Assembly (NCBI RefSeq): GCF_020497125.1
Contig: NC_059075.1
Span: 107,299,222 to 107,363,221, forward strand
Reading direction: 5' to 3'
From: Mauremys mutica
Taxonomy: Eukaryota; Chordata; Testudines; Geoemydidae
DNA: 64,000 nucleotides
The position numbers and the translations under genes are program-made. Shown here piece after piece: positions 23,108 through 33,142 of this stretch; the stretch's first letter is position 1; the number at the start of each line of letters is the position of its first letter. Under the pieces are notes generated by a model. It was not told where the DNA came from. It ran no database searches and saw only the letters and a list, made by a program, of their open reading frames with translations.

Positions 23108-24335
23108 TTACTCCTGAGGGCATTCTGCACCAAAAAATTAAAAATTCTGCACACAATAAGTTTTATTTGTCAATAAATAAATGCAGAGGCTCCAGCATGG
23201 CAGTGAGGAGCACAGGCCACTGATTGCATGAAGGTGGAATATCACCCTGCAGCCTCCCCCTCCTCCTGCCCCAGGGACCACAGACTCAGTGGTGAGGCTG
23301 CACCCAACCCTGACACAGCACAAGGCCTGGGCCTGCCACAGAACCTGGTGTTCTGCCCCTCTGCACCAGGCACACCAGATGTGGGCAGGCAGGCTCAACC
23401 AGGTAGGATCCAAGTGTGGTGGGGCTCAGTGTGGGGAGATCTAGGTGTGAGGTAAGAGGATTCTGTGTGGGACAGTCTGGGTGCAGGCTGCTCAGTGGGG
23501 GGGTCTAGGTGTGGGGGGTCTGGATGCAGGTGCAATGGGACTCTGCAGGGGCTTCCAGGTGAAAGTAGTTGGGGCTCAGCAGAGGGGTGTGGGGGACTCA
23601 GCAGGGGGGTCTGGGTGCTGGGGGAGTGGGGCTTGGTGGGGCGGGGGTCTGGGTGAAGCTAATTGGGAGTGTGTGTGGGGGTCTGGATGTGGGGGTTCAA
23701 GGGGATGGGGCTCATCAGGCTGGAGGTTTGAGTGCAGGGAGCTCCACACAGGGGTGTGTGGAGGCAGGGGTGGGTGTCCAGAGGCAGAGGGCTCCAGATG
23801 CAGGGGTTGAGGTTCAAATAAGGTGAGGTTCAGTTATGGAGGGTTAGGGGGGTTCTAGGTGTATGGGGTGAGACTTGGTGGGGGTATCTGGGAGGTCTGG
23901 ATGCACGGGGGTTGGGGGAGCAGCTCCCCATACAGTGAACCCTCCCACCACAGCTGAGGAGCATTGGGAGCAGGAAGCAGGGGTGGATGCTGAGCTTCCT
24001 GCAGCTGGGGGAGGTTTCTGGGGGTGGATCCGACACAGCCCTAACCACTCCTTGCATGGGAAGAGAAGTCCTGTCCTCTCGGACTCCAGCCCAACCAGGA
24101 CTAGCAGCTGATCCCGGTTCACAGTAGAAGCCGCTGGTTGGGGTGTCCCCAGCCCCGCAGTGATTTACCTCTCTGCCGGCTGCTCCGGGTACGTGAAATG
24201 ATGTACCTGCGCAGTGAGGGAGTGGTGCATGACTGCTCTTGCAGCTTCCCTTTGCTACCCTGTCAGAAAGTCATTTTTCTGCAGGGAAGCAAAGAAATCT
24301 GTGGGGGATATGAATTCTGCGCACAGAGTAGCAAT
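23108..24335 (+). mobile_element. interspersed repeat with 'ACTCCTGAGGGCATTCTGC' end; family unnamed
   Basis: Begins 'tactcctgagggcattctgcaccaaaaaatt' (read across about 23109-23139). The same start recurs at 53052 in a shorter copy. The end near 24310 carries 'atatgaattctgcgcacaga', roughly an inverted version of the start, so the element is probably a DNA transposon derivative with a truncated right end. It contains an AATAAATAAATG stretch, a 'ctccagcatggcagtgaggagcacaggcc' segment shared with the second copy, and the G-rich tandem block listed separately. Confidence 0.6.
23405..23905 (+). repeat. degenerate G-rich minisatellite
   Basis: About 0.5 kb of G-rich strand made of irregular phrases such as 'ggggtctgggtgcagg', 'ggggctcagcagggggg' and 'ggtctggatgcaggtg'. 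Unit length varies around 20-40 bp. The strand has many runs of three or more G and could form G-quadruplexes. It is probably internal to the surrounding repeat. ORFs here (up to 109 codons, Gly/Trp/Cys-rich) are composition artefacts. Confidence 0.75.
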
Positions 24336-25514
24336 GTTCAGTTCATCCACTGCTGTAAAATAGCTAGACTGGAGAACCAAGAAGCCTGATAAATATCTGA
24401 GAAGTGCTTTGAGAGTCTTCACTCTTATGTATTGTCCTTCATCTAAGCATTGCTGGTTTTAGTAAATCTTGAAACTGAGGTGAAATCAGATTTCGCCACT
24501 CGGAGAAGGGAGTATGATCTAGTCTTATGATTATTCATTAGGACTCTATGTTGCAATGTTGTACAAGTGGCTTGCTTATGCACAAGAGCAGATCGATTTG
24601 TGAACTAGTTTTTAATTGCAATAAAAAGTTCTTCAAAGCAGGGATTACATTTGTCTATGTTTTATAAAGTACCATGTACATATACAGCTCTGTAAAATGC
24701 TTAATAATGGTAAGGCAGCTACAGACTTTTCTGGAGGTATTTGCTGTCTACAGAAGTGTGCCAATTCAGTGCATTCAAAAAGATTACCCACTGCCTCTGC
24801 TGAACTTTAACAGCAGCATATTTCTAATACAAAGACTAAAATAGCAGGAAAGCACTAGTATTCCCCAGACAGAACTATGTTTACAGACTTTTGGCCAGGG
24901 GAGGATGGCATATACAAACTGGATTGCTTCTTTAAAAATAAAGCCTAGATCTATAATGAAAAGAATTGTGAAAGAGACCATAGATAAACAAACACCTCAC
25001 TAAGGGAATATAAATATATCAAAAGGGCTAGAAAGTGGGTTGCAGAACTCTGGCACTGTGTATGACCTGGGTAGAGACTGTTCCTTGTCTAGGCTGTGGA
25101 AATGAGGATATCCTCAACTTCACTTGTCCAAATACACACTTTCTGTATCTCTGTGTTCACAATTCTGAGAGCTCTACATTCTCAAAAGCAAGCAAGCGAA
25201 CACACATCTCATAACCAAGTTCAGCAGCCTCAACATCATCTGTACCATTTTCACATAATATATGTTAAACTGGATACAGCTCCCTGATTCCCAGCTTCAG
25301 TCCAGAGTAGCCTGGGGGCTGCTCTATCTTGCCCCAACTGGATATTGGCCTCTAGGAACCATACTCCAGTAGGGGAATGGCTGCAACACATTGGGTTCCA
25401 ATCACTCTTCACCCCCAAAATGTTTACTGCACTGGGGGCTACACAGAGGGACATATCAGAGCCAACTATGCTAGCTCTACACTTGTTGGGAACTCCCCCG
25501 TGCTGGAGGAGGTT
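24336..25514. other. unassigned AT-rich sequence
   Basis: No gene or repeat boundary recognised. The phrase 'aaagcagggattacatttgtc' near 24636 followed by 'agtaccatgtacatatacag' recalls a decayed SINE tail. Confidence 0.45.
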
Positions 25515-25522
25515 TCTGCTCC

Positions 25523-26107
25523 TAGGGTGACCAGACGTCCTGATTTTATGAGGACTGTCCCGATATTTACTTGTTTGTCACGTGTCCCGACTGATGTTCA
25601 GTCAGGATGCAAATTGTCCCAATATTTTGGCCCCCGCCCCGACTCCACCCCTGCCTCCCCCCTTGAATCCCTCCCCAAATCCCCACCCTGGCCCCGCCCC
25701 CTCACTGCCCTATTGGATCCCTCCCCAAATCCCCACCCTGGCCCCGCCTCTTCCCCAAGCACGCCGCATTCCTCCTCCTCCCCCCTCCCTCCCAGGCTTG
25801 CGCTAATCAGCTGTATGGCAGCGCAATCACTGGAGGGAGCAGGGAGAAGCAGGATGCAGCAGCCAGCTCAGGGGAGGTGGAGGCAGACTGAAGGTGAGCT
25901 GGTGCGGGGAGGTGGGGCGTGGAGCTGCCGGTGGGTGCTCAGCCCCCACCAATTTTTCTTATGCATTCTCTCTCTTTTTTTTTCTTTTTTTTTTCCCTTT
26001 TGTTTTTGTTTTTTCCTCCGCCGCCGGCTCTTGGGTGTTTTTTTTTTTGTTGCTCCGCCAGCACACCCCCTCCCCCGATATTTCACGTCTCTCATCTGGT
26101 CACCCTA
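25523..26107 (+). mobile_element. hAT-type element, TAGGGTGACCAGA family, long copy
   Basis: Starts TAGGGTGACCAGACGTCC and ends CATCTGGTCACCCTA. Flanks TCTGCTCC (25515-25522) and TTTACTCC (26108-26115) match at 6 of 8. Shorter copies at 41116 and 54521 share both ends. The 585-bp interior carries a two-unit 50-bp tandem repeat (CTCCCCAAAT at 25671 and 25721), a C-rich tract and a T-rich tract (25970-26052). The 271-codon frame across it starts outside the element and is a Pro/Phe-rich artefact. Confidence 0.85.
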
Positions 26108-26115
26108 TTTACTCC

Positions 26116-28437
26116 CTATGCATGATCTAAAGAGCACAAAGGGAGTGGGATCAGGGCAGAGAATCTGCCTATATATTTCAGTAAAGAGGTAAAACTCACT
26201 TTAAAAGGACATGAGTGGATAATGTCAAATTCTAAAGTAATTCAGATTTAACCATTTTCTCCCCACATGCCCAATCCTGGAGCTAATTATAAATTTTTAG
26301 TGCAATCTTGGAGGTCTTTGGAGGTCTTTAAAAAAATAAAACAAAACAAAACAAATACCACCACAATATTTAAGAATTTGGCATGATGACATATTACTAT
26401 GAGGTGTAGCAGTGGGGAGAGGTGAAAGTATGGAGGTTATATTTTAATTGCTTTTTTAAATGTTTCTTTGGGGGGAAAACTAATAAATTTTATTACACTT
26501 CAAACATCTCCAGGGCCATATTAGATCTTGTGTGCAAAGTCCATCTACCCACACTGGAAATTGTCACATTAAAATATAGTCCCAGTGGGCCACACGTTTT
26601 TTTCTTCTGGAACAGCTATATAGTATGTTGAAATAAAAGACCCGTATCAGTGCTGGTTGGCAAGGAAGAAGTGGAGACCCTGAATGGATTGCAGGAATAG
26701 CACCTTATACAAATCCTTGGACCCTGCCTAACTGCTAGAGGGAGGCAGAAGTCTGGAATTCCCACCAGGGTGTCACTTCACAAATGAGGCTCCAACTTTC
26801 GGATTTGCCTCACAGATGACTGGTACATTTTTCAAGCCTTTCTAAAGTTCACATCCATGTAGTTGTGCTGGAATAACACCTCAAAAAAGGGGTGGGGGTT
26901 CTGAATCATTTTTCAACTTCTGCACATTTTTACAAAGGCACAAAAACATACAGTCCTTAAAGCAATCCCTGTTTAGTAATGAGGAAGCGTTGTTATGCCA
27001 CAAGTTAAAATTAATAATGCAAAATGCAGGAGGTGGCTAGCACGGATTGCTAAAGGAAAAGGAAGTGTATCTAACACTTTTTGTCCTCTCTAGAGAGAGA
27101 CTGGGATAGGAAGCTATGACAATTTAACCACGGGAGAGGTTTTTGCTTGTTTGTTTCTCAAAACTGAAGAAGATTTTAAGTATCTCAGGGAAGAAAGTGG
27201 AAAGAATCCTTTGTCTTTAGATAGAGCTAGGCAGTTTTTAAATCTAAAATGATGGCGTCTCCGTCCAAATGAGGGAAACTTGACAGATTTGAGGGCAGAA
27301 ATCTGGAAAACTGAACATTTTTCTGTCTTTGCGTAACAAAAAGCCTAAACTGCATAAGTCTCCCAACATCCCACCTCTCTACAAGTGCAAATGGTTTTTA
27401 ATCTTTATAAAACAATACAATAAATGTTTTTCAGTCTAACAGTGTTTGAGTCCATTCATTTTATTATTCTAATGCTACCTTTTGTCACTTTCAAAGAAAT
27501 ACCATTTGCCTAATACTGTGCTAGAGGTTATCACTATTAAAAATATTTTCAAATAATTCAAGTCTGATCTAAAATTGATTCTATCCATTCACAAAAAACC
27601 TACCACATCTGCACAATATCCTGTGCGCTATTAATAGCTTAGGTCATCTTGTTCATTTGTTTACTTCTTGCTATGGTAATAAAAATGTGCAGATGAAATT
27701 AAACCAAATTGAGTTTGATGGCATCAGGAGAAGGAAAGGAACTTCCTGTGCGGGTGTGAATTGTATAACCTGGATAAGTTGTTCTTTATTAATAGACATC
27801 ACTAGTTCAAGATCAAAGATCAGATTAACAATGACAGTGTATGGGAAAATCTCTATGGGTTCCCCTAAGAGCCTATTTTCCTCCACTTGAGTGGCTTATT
27901 AAAATTGTCCGAAAATCATAGCAAAATAGGAAAAATAATAATATAAGAACTTCTATAAGCAGTAATGTTAAACCAAGGCCCAACGGAGTAATTACAGTAC
28001 TTTTTTTTTTCTTAAGAGCCAAAAAGACATTGTGCCTGCACAAGTTTAGTGTGGACATAGTTGAGGAAGTTCCAAATATAGAAGAAGCAAAAAGTTCACT
28101 ATAAGATTATATGACTCTTAATCCAAAACACTTAACATTTCAGTAGTACTTTCTCATCTTCAAAGTCATGCACAACATTAATACTGGTTTACAGTGAGGA
28201 ACCTCTGTCAGTAAAAAACTGATTTAACTGCTTATATTTATATTAGTCAAAAAATAAAATTAGATAAAAATAAATGGAACTAATATGAGGTAGGAAAATT
28301 TCAAGCAAGGAAAACTTAAACCACTAGACTCTCCTCTAAATGATAACAGATTAGGGGTAAAATATTCAAGAGAGTCTTGGGTGGCTACTTTCATTCAGAA
28401 TTAAAAAGTGACCTTTAAGGAGGATAAAGCAATAGTG
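26116..28437. other. unassigned AT-rich sequence
   Basis: No supported gene. Two overlapping antisense frames at 27657-27890 (77 and 71 codons) have no recognisable content. No terminal repeats or tandem arrays were noticed. Confidence 0.45.
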
Positions 28438-28559
28438 AATTTAGGCCACTTTACTTCTGACTGTGAGCATACACACAGGGGTTTAATGCACGTTAACTTC
28501 ACACCTTTAATTAAGTCACCTTAACTTTCCTGAACGTCCCTATGCAGACAAAACCTTAG
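28438..28559 (-). mobile_element. half of a MITE (recognised by sequence)
   Basis: The minus strand reads from 28559 as 'cctaaggttttgtctgcata', then 'cttaattaaaggtgtgaagt', a phrase I recognise from turtle MITEs. Only one terminus is present, so it is a truncated copy. No target duplication can be assessed. Confidence 0.45.
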
Positions 28560-28701
28560 GTCAATTTGTGTTGTTTTACATCCACCACATTTTCCTACTT
28601 TGTTAAAAACATTTTTTTTCCTTGTTGTTGTGTGAAAAAACCACCCAACACAACATGGAAACTAACAAACAAGTTATTCAGCACAAGCACTGAAACCATA
28701 C

Positions 28702-29390
28702 TGGGACAAAGTTCTTCCTCTACCTTGGTGGGTCCTGCGCTGATTGGCAGATTTGCTCACCTCACAGATTCACCCTGTGGGTCAGCAAACAGCCCAGAGA
28801 CCTTCCCCTCTGGTAGAAGCCACAGTCCAGGTCAATTCCTCCTGTGTTTGATCAGGAGTTGGGAGGTTTGGGGGGAACCCGGGCCCACCCTCTACTCTGG
28901 GTTCCAGCCCAGGGCCCTGTGGACTGCAGCTGTCTAGTGTGCCTCCTGGTACAGTTGCGCGACAGCTACAACTGTAGGCTACTTCCCCATGGCCTCCTCC
29001 CAACACCTTTTTGTCCTCACCACCGGACCTTCCTCCTGATATCTGATAACGCTTGTTCTTCTCAGTCCTCCAGCAGTATGCCTACTCACTCTCAGCTTCT
29101 TGCACGCCTCTTGCTCCCAGTTCCTCGCATGGACTTCCTCTACTCTGGCTCCCTGGCTCCCCTTGGCCTGACTGGAGTGAGCCCTTTTATAGCATCGGAG
29201 GGGCCTTAATTAGAATCAGGTGCTTAACAGCCTCACCTGACTCTTAGCAGGTTAACTGGAGTCGGGTGTTTTCATTAGCCTAGAGCAGCCCCTGCTCTGG
29301 TCGCTCAGGGAACAGAAAACTGCTTATCCAGTGGCCAGTATATCTCCCTTCTACTACTCTGCTGTTCACAACTGGCCTGGGTCTATCACA
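28702..29390 (+). mobile_element. solo LTR of an endogenous retrovirus-like element (family A)
   Basis: Starts TGGGACAAAG and ends GGTCTATCACA, with TG...CA-type termini. Exact 4-bp target duplication ATAC at 28698-28701 and 29391-29394. 689 bp. A TATA-like CCTTTTATAG lies at 29182. No internal gag, pol or env sequence flanks it, so recombination between two LTRs probably removed the provirus. A second copy of the family is at 56578-58001. ORFs of 121-123 codons inside are not retroviral genes. Confidence 0.85.
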
Positions 29391-29394
29391 ATAC

Positions 29395-29902
29395 ATAATG
29401 GTCTCAAGGCGACAAATAGAACAAACTGGAAAAAGATCTTTCGCTAAACAGTTATAGTAATTTTAGGTATTAGAGCCAGTCAAATATTTTTGGTCAAGGT
29501 GATTTTTAGGACCTTCAAAACCAAAAAGCCATTGGCAACTTCTCAAACTAACAGTTAATAAATCTTTCTTCCACAACAGTCATTTGTGACTTACAAAGGC
29601 TGCTATGTGTCATCCTCATCATCTTGATATATTTTACTTATATGATATATTTTACTTTTGGGAAGAGAAAGACCACCCCATAAAGAGAATAAAAGAAAAT
29701 AACTGAACCGGTTGCCTTTCATCCTCTCCCCATTAGTCCACTGCATTTTTCTGCAATATCTGCTATAAGGTTACTAAAAAAGAAGAGAGTCTTAAAATAC
29801 TAATTTCCGTTATTCTTTCACTTAACTCAAAACTAGCCTATTATGTGGATTTTAGCCCTGCACCTAACATTCACCATCATGAAATAGCTGGCTTGAAAGA
29901 CT
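29395..29902. other. unassigned sequence
   Basis: Short AT-rich stretch without recognisable features, except a direct repeat of 'gatatattttacttat'-like sequence near 29627-29655. Confidence 0.4.
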
Positions 29903-30382
29903 GCGTCCTTGTCTATACTACCACGGTAAGTCGATCTAAGGCTTTGGCTACACTTACACTTCCAAAGCGCCAGCGCTGGGAGAAAGCTCTCCCAGCGCTG
30001 TCCGTACTCCACCTCCCTGTGGGGAATAACGGACAGCGCTGGGAGCCGCACTCCCAGCGCTGGGGCTTTGACTACACTGGCGCTTTGCAGCGCCGCAATT
30101 TGCAGCGCTGGAGAGGGTGTGTTTTCACACCCTGCTGCAGCGCTGCAAATTTGTAAGTGTAGCCAAGCCCTGGGTTACGCTACTCCAGTTACATGAATAA
30201 CCAAATCTACATCTACTCCAGTTACTTTTTTCACTGAACTGGAGTTGCGTAACTGAGGTCAAATTACCACAGTGCTATACCACGCTGCGTCAACTGGAGA
30301 GAATCGACTTACCTTACTCTTCTCATTCCAATGGAGTACCGGAGAGCACTCTGCCATTGATTTAGTGGGTCTTCACTACACT
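29903..30382. mobile_element. decayed MITE (same family as 46740-47035), interrupted by another MITE
   Basis: Left part 'cttgtctatactaccacggtaagtcgatctaa' and right part 'gttacgctactccagttacatgaata..cgacttaccttactcttctca..tggagtacc' align with the intact paralogue at 46740-47035. The paralogue reads continuously 'cctaagttactctactcc' where this copy has the 29940-30170 insertion. The right terminus is lost or diverged near 30382. Confidence 0.7.
29940..30170. mobile_element. Harbinger-like MITE rich in CAGCGCTG palindromes
   Basis: Ends GGCTTTGGCTACACTTACA and TGTAAGTGTAGCCAAGCCC are inverted repeats with few mismatches. The interior repeats CAGCGCTG at least six times. It sits inside the older MITE above, as the paralogue at 46740 shows by lacking it. 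It resembles the ends of the element at 9555-10252. Confidence 0.8.
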
Positions 30383-32592
30383 GATTTATACCAGCTGGGA
30401 TCTGGGTTTCAGAATCTACTTTCTCTGGGGCTGTATTTACCTTAGTTTTTTCTTTAAATTTCCAACCATTGTTGCCATTGGGTTATCTCCATTAGTTAGT
30501 AGCAAAAGTCAGAACACTGGTGGTGGAATTGTTGCCAGGATTTTATCTACCTGGAGCTAAAAGCAACTGTGAGGAATTAAGCAAAGAAATGTCTAGTGTA
30601 GACAGTATCTGTGATCAGACCTACACCACTATGACTCCACTAACTTCAATGTAGTTACTGCTGATTTATATCATGGTTAAGAGGATTGCTGAACTGTGGC
30701 CTAAGCATGTGCCTGAATATAACTGACTTCAAAGGAGCTTAAGTGCTTTTCTGAATTGGGGCCTTAATGACAGGAGAATTGGGCCCAAAGTAACCAAAGA
30801 CGATAATGGCAGATTAGTTTAGCCATCAAATTAAGTCCAGGGTGCTAAAACCCTTCAACATTGTCCATGCTTTTATTGAGATAGCTATTCATCATAATTA
30901 AAACTATAGTTGTTCGGGGGTAGTGGGGGGAAGAGGATTGGCGAGGAGAGAGAGAGGGGTTTGTAGTAAGTACCCAGTATAGTCAAGGTATCCTATAGCT
31001 ACCTTTCATATGCGGGGGAGAAGGGGAATCTGTTATAGCTCTTGTAACAATAGTAGCCTAGAAATCTCCAGGCTCATTAAGGCTTTCAGACTAAAATTAG
31101 TATGTACTTGTTGAAAGAACAAAGTGAATTTCTGATAACAGAATGATACAAGACAAGAAACAAGTAATACAATAATTCAATTATTTTAGCACACTAATGA
31201 ACTTGAATAATAAACGAAATCCTAATTTATTGTCAAAGATCTCATGTCTGAGGCTTCTAAAGAAACACTGTCTTACTCCAAATGATAACTTTCACGTATC
31301 TATATGCAAAGACTGTCTTTAATTTTTCATATAGGACAGCATGGAGTACATTTTCAACTCTAAACAAGTAAATAAATAATAATGAGGAACTTAAGTAAAT
31401 CATTTAAGAACTGACTAAAAACAAAATCCATCTTATTTAGGTATTTTAAATAAAATAGTCTCAATGTCTCCCAGTCCTTACAGTATGTCAGTACATAATG
31501 ATTTTAAATACACTTTTATTCTTTTAAGACCCAATCTTGCCAAGATTTATGCATGTACTTAATTTTATACGTTTACTTCAGTGGCACTACTACCCATCCA
31601 CAAAGTTAAGCAGGTGCATAAGTCTTTGCAGGATCAAGGCCTTACAGATCTGCCCCTAGGAAATTGCGTTGTCATGGCTATACTATCAGGAAATATAAAA
31701 TGTTGAATTTGTGTCGCAGTTCAAAGCCCCTGAGGTTAAGCAGCTACTTGAAGATGTATATTTAGAAAGTGTTGGTAGAATGTATTGAAATGATCTGCCA
31801 ACATACCAAGAACATCTGTTTGAGCAACACATGTCCTCAATGTAAGCTAATTATGCTTTAAGATATAAATTTTCCAAGCTATTCTTGGAGGGACCTGAAA
31901 TACTAGATATACTAATCAGTACCAAGTCCTTAAAATAATAGAGCATACAGGCAATATAGTGAACAGCTGTCACAAAGAGCATAATAATTCATTCATACTT
32001 CCTCATGGAGAAATTAAGAAAAAAACGTCAGCATTAGGAAAGGAAACCAGATCTTCAGACTGCACCACTGGAAAGTCCACCAACATTTCAGATTTAGTGT
32101 TTGCAATAGGATTATGACATATCTGATAACTGATTCAAAATAAAGGAAGTCCCTAGATCTAACAGGTGCAATTTTCAACACGCTCAGCATTGGCCCATGT
32201 TTACTCCCACTAATGTTACAGAGTTAGGCCAATGCTGAGCACTTTTGAAAATTCTGTTGGTTTCAACGGCCAGCTCTGCATCGTCAAGAAAGTGAGAGGT
32301 TTTTTTAAACAGATAGCTATCCTGCTGTAAAATCTGAGTGGAGACAAGGCACTGGTAAATTTTCCCTCTATGGAGTTAGTCAAGGTCAACTTTATACCTC
32401 CCATTTGGAGCTGATCTCATATAACCGCATCAAGATAAAAACTACAGGATCTTTTGAGAATGCTGCACTTCTAATAGCATCTGCAACTAAAGTCTCAAAG
32501 AATTTTGAAGACATTTAATAATTTCTGCCTCTCCACACCTCAGAAGCAAGCAAGCATAATTATCCATCTGGAAAAACTGAGACAGGTAGTAT
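30383..32592. other. unassigned sequence with decayed palindromic repeats
   Basis: 30600-30780 and 31529-31650 contain degenerate pieces of the GGCCCTGAT-type family ('gaattggggcctta', 'agacccaatcttgcc', 'tgcaggatcaaggcc'). No gene recognised. Confidence 0.4.
32171..32252. repeat. 82-bp hairpin element (TTTTCAA..GCTCAGCA type)
   Basis: The left arm 'attttcaacacgctcagcattggcc' is nearly complementary to the right arm 'ggccaatgctgagcacttttgaaaat', with three mismatches, and the loop is about 31 nt. It belongs to the class of short palindromic repeats common in reptile and bird DNA. Confidence 0.7.
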
Positions 32593-32756
32593 GGGTATGT
32601 CTACACGGCAGCTGGAAGCAAACCTCACAGCCTGGGCAGACAGACTCACACTGGCAGAGCTCGATCTAGTGCACTGAAAAGCAGTGTGGATATCGTGGCT
32701 CAGGCTGCAGCTTGGCCTCTCAAGCTTAGGAGATTGGGTGGTCTTGAGAGCCTGAA
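32593..32756. mobile_element. 5' part of a MITE, cut by the Harbinger insertion
   Basis: Begins GGGTATGTCTACACGGCAG, a terminal repeat I recognise from an abundant turtle MITE. Internal 'cctcacagcctgggcagacag' and 'ggatatcgtggctcaggctgc' fit it. The sequence stops where the Harbinger end GCCTGGTCTACACTAGG begins at 32757, and its other half is not found after the Harbinger segment. Confidence 0.55.
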
Positions 32757-33142
32757 GCCTGGTCTACACTAGGCGTTTAAACCGGTTTTAGGAGCGTAAA
32801 ACCGATTTAACGCCACAACCGTCCACACTAGGAGGCACCTTATATCGATTTTAATGGCTCTTTAAACCGGTTTCTGTACTCCTCCCTAACGAGAGGAGTA
32901 ACGCTAGTATCGGTATTAAAATATCGGATTAGGGTTAGTGTGGACGCTGATCGACGGTATTGGCCTCCGGGAGCTATCCCATAGTGCACCAGTGACCGCT
33001 CTGGACAGCATTCTGAACTCGGATGCACTGGCCAGGTAGACAGGAAAAGCCCCGCGAACTTTTGAAATTCATTTCCTGCTTCCCCAGCGTGGAGATCTCA
33101 TCAGCACAGGTGACCACGCACAGCTCATCAGCACAGTTAACA

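Noticed and set aside
22535..23176. 213-codon open frame on the + strand
   Set aside because: It begins at TTG, has no recognisable domain, shows no splice context that would extend it, and ends in the repeat starting at 23108. Chance openness is sufficient.
25377..26192. 271-codon open frame on the + strand
   Set aside because: It runs from unique DNA through the whole hAT element at 25523-26107. The product is a Pro/Ser- then Phe-rich artefact of C- and T-rich tracts.
28566..29209. 121-123-codon open frames in the solo LTR
   Set aside because: No retroviral protein motif, and LTR sequence of this family does not encode a known product. The second copy does not preserve the frames.
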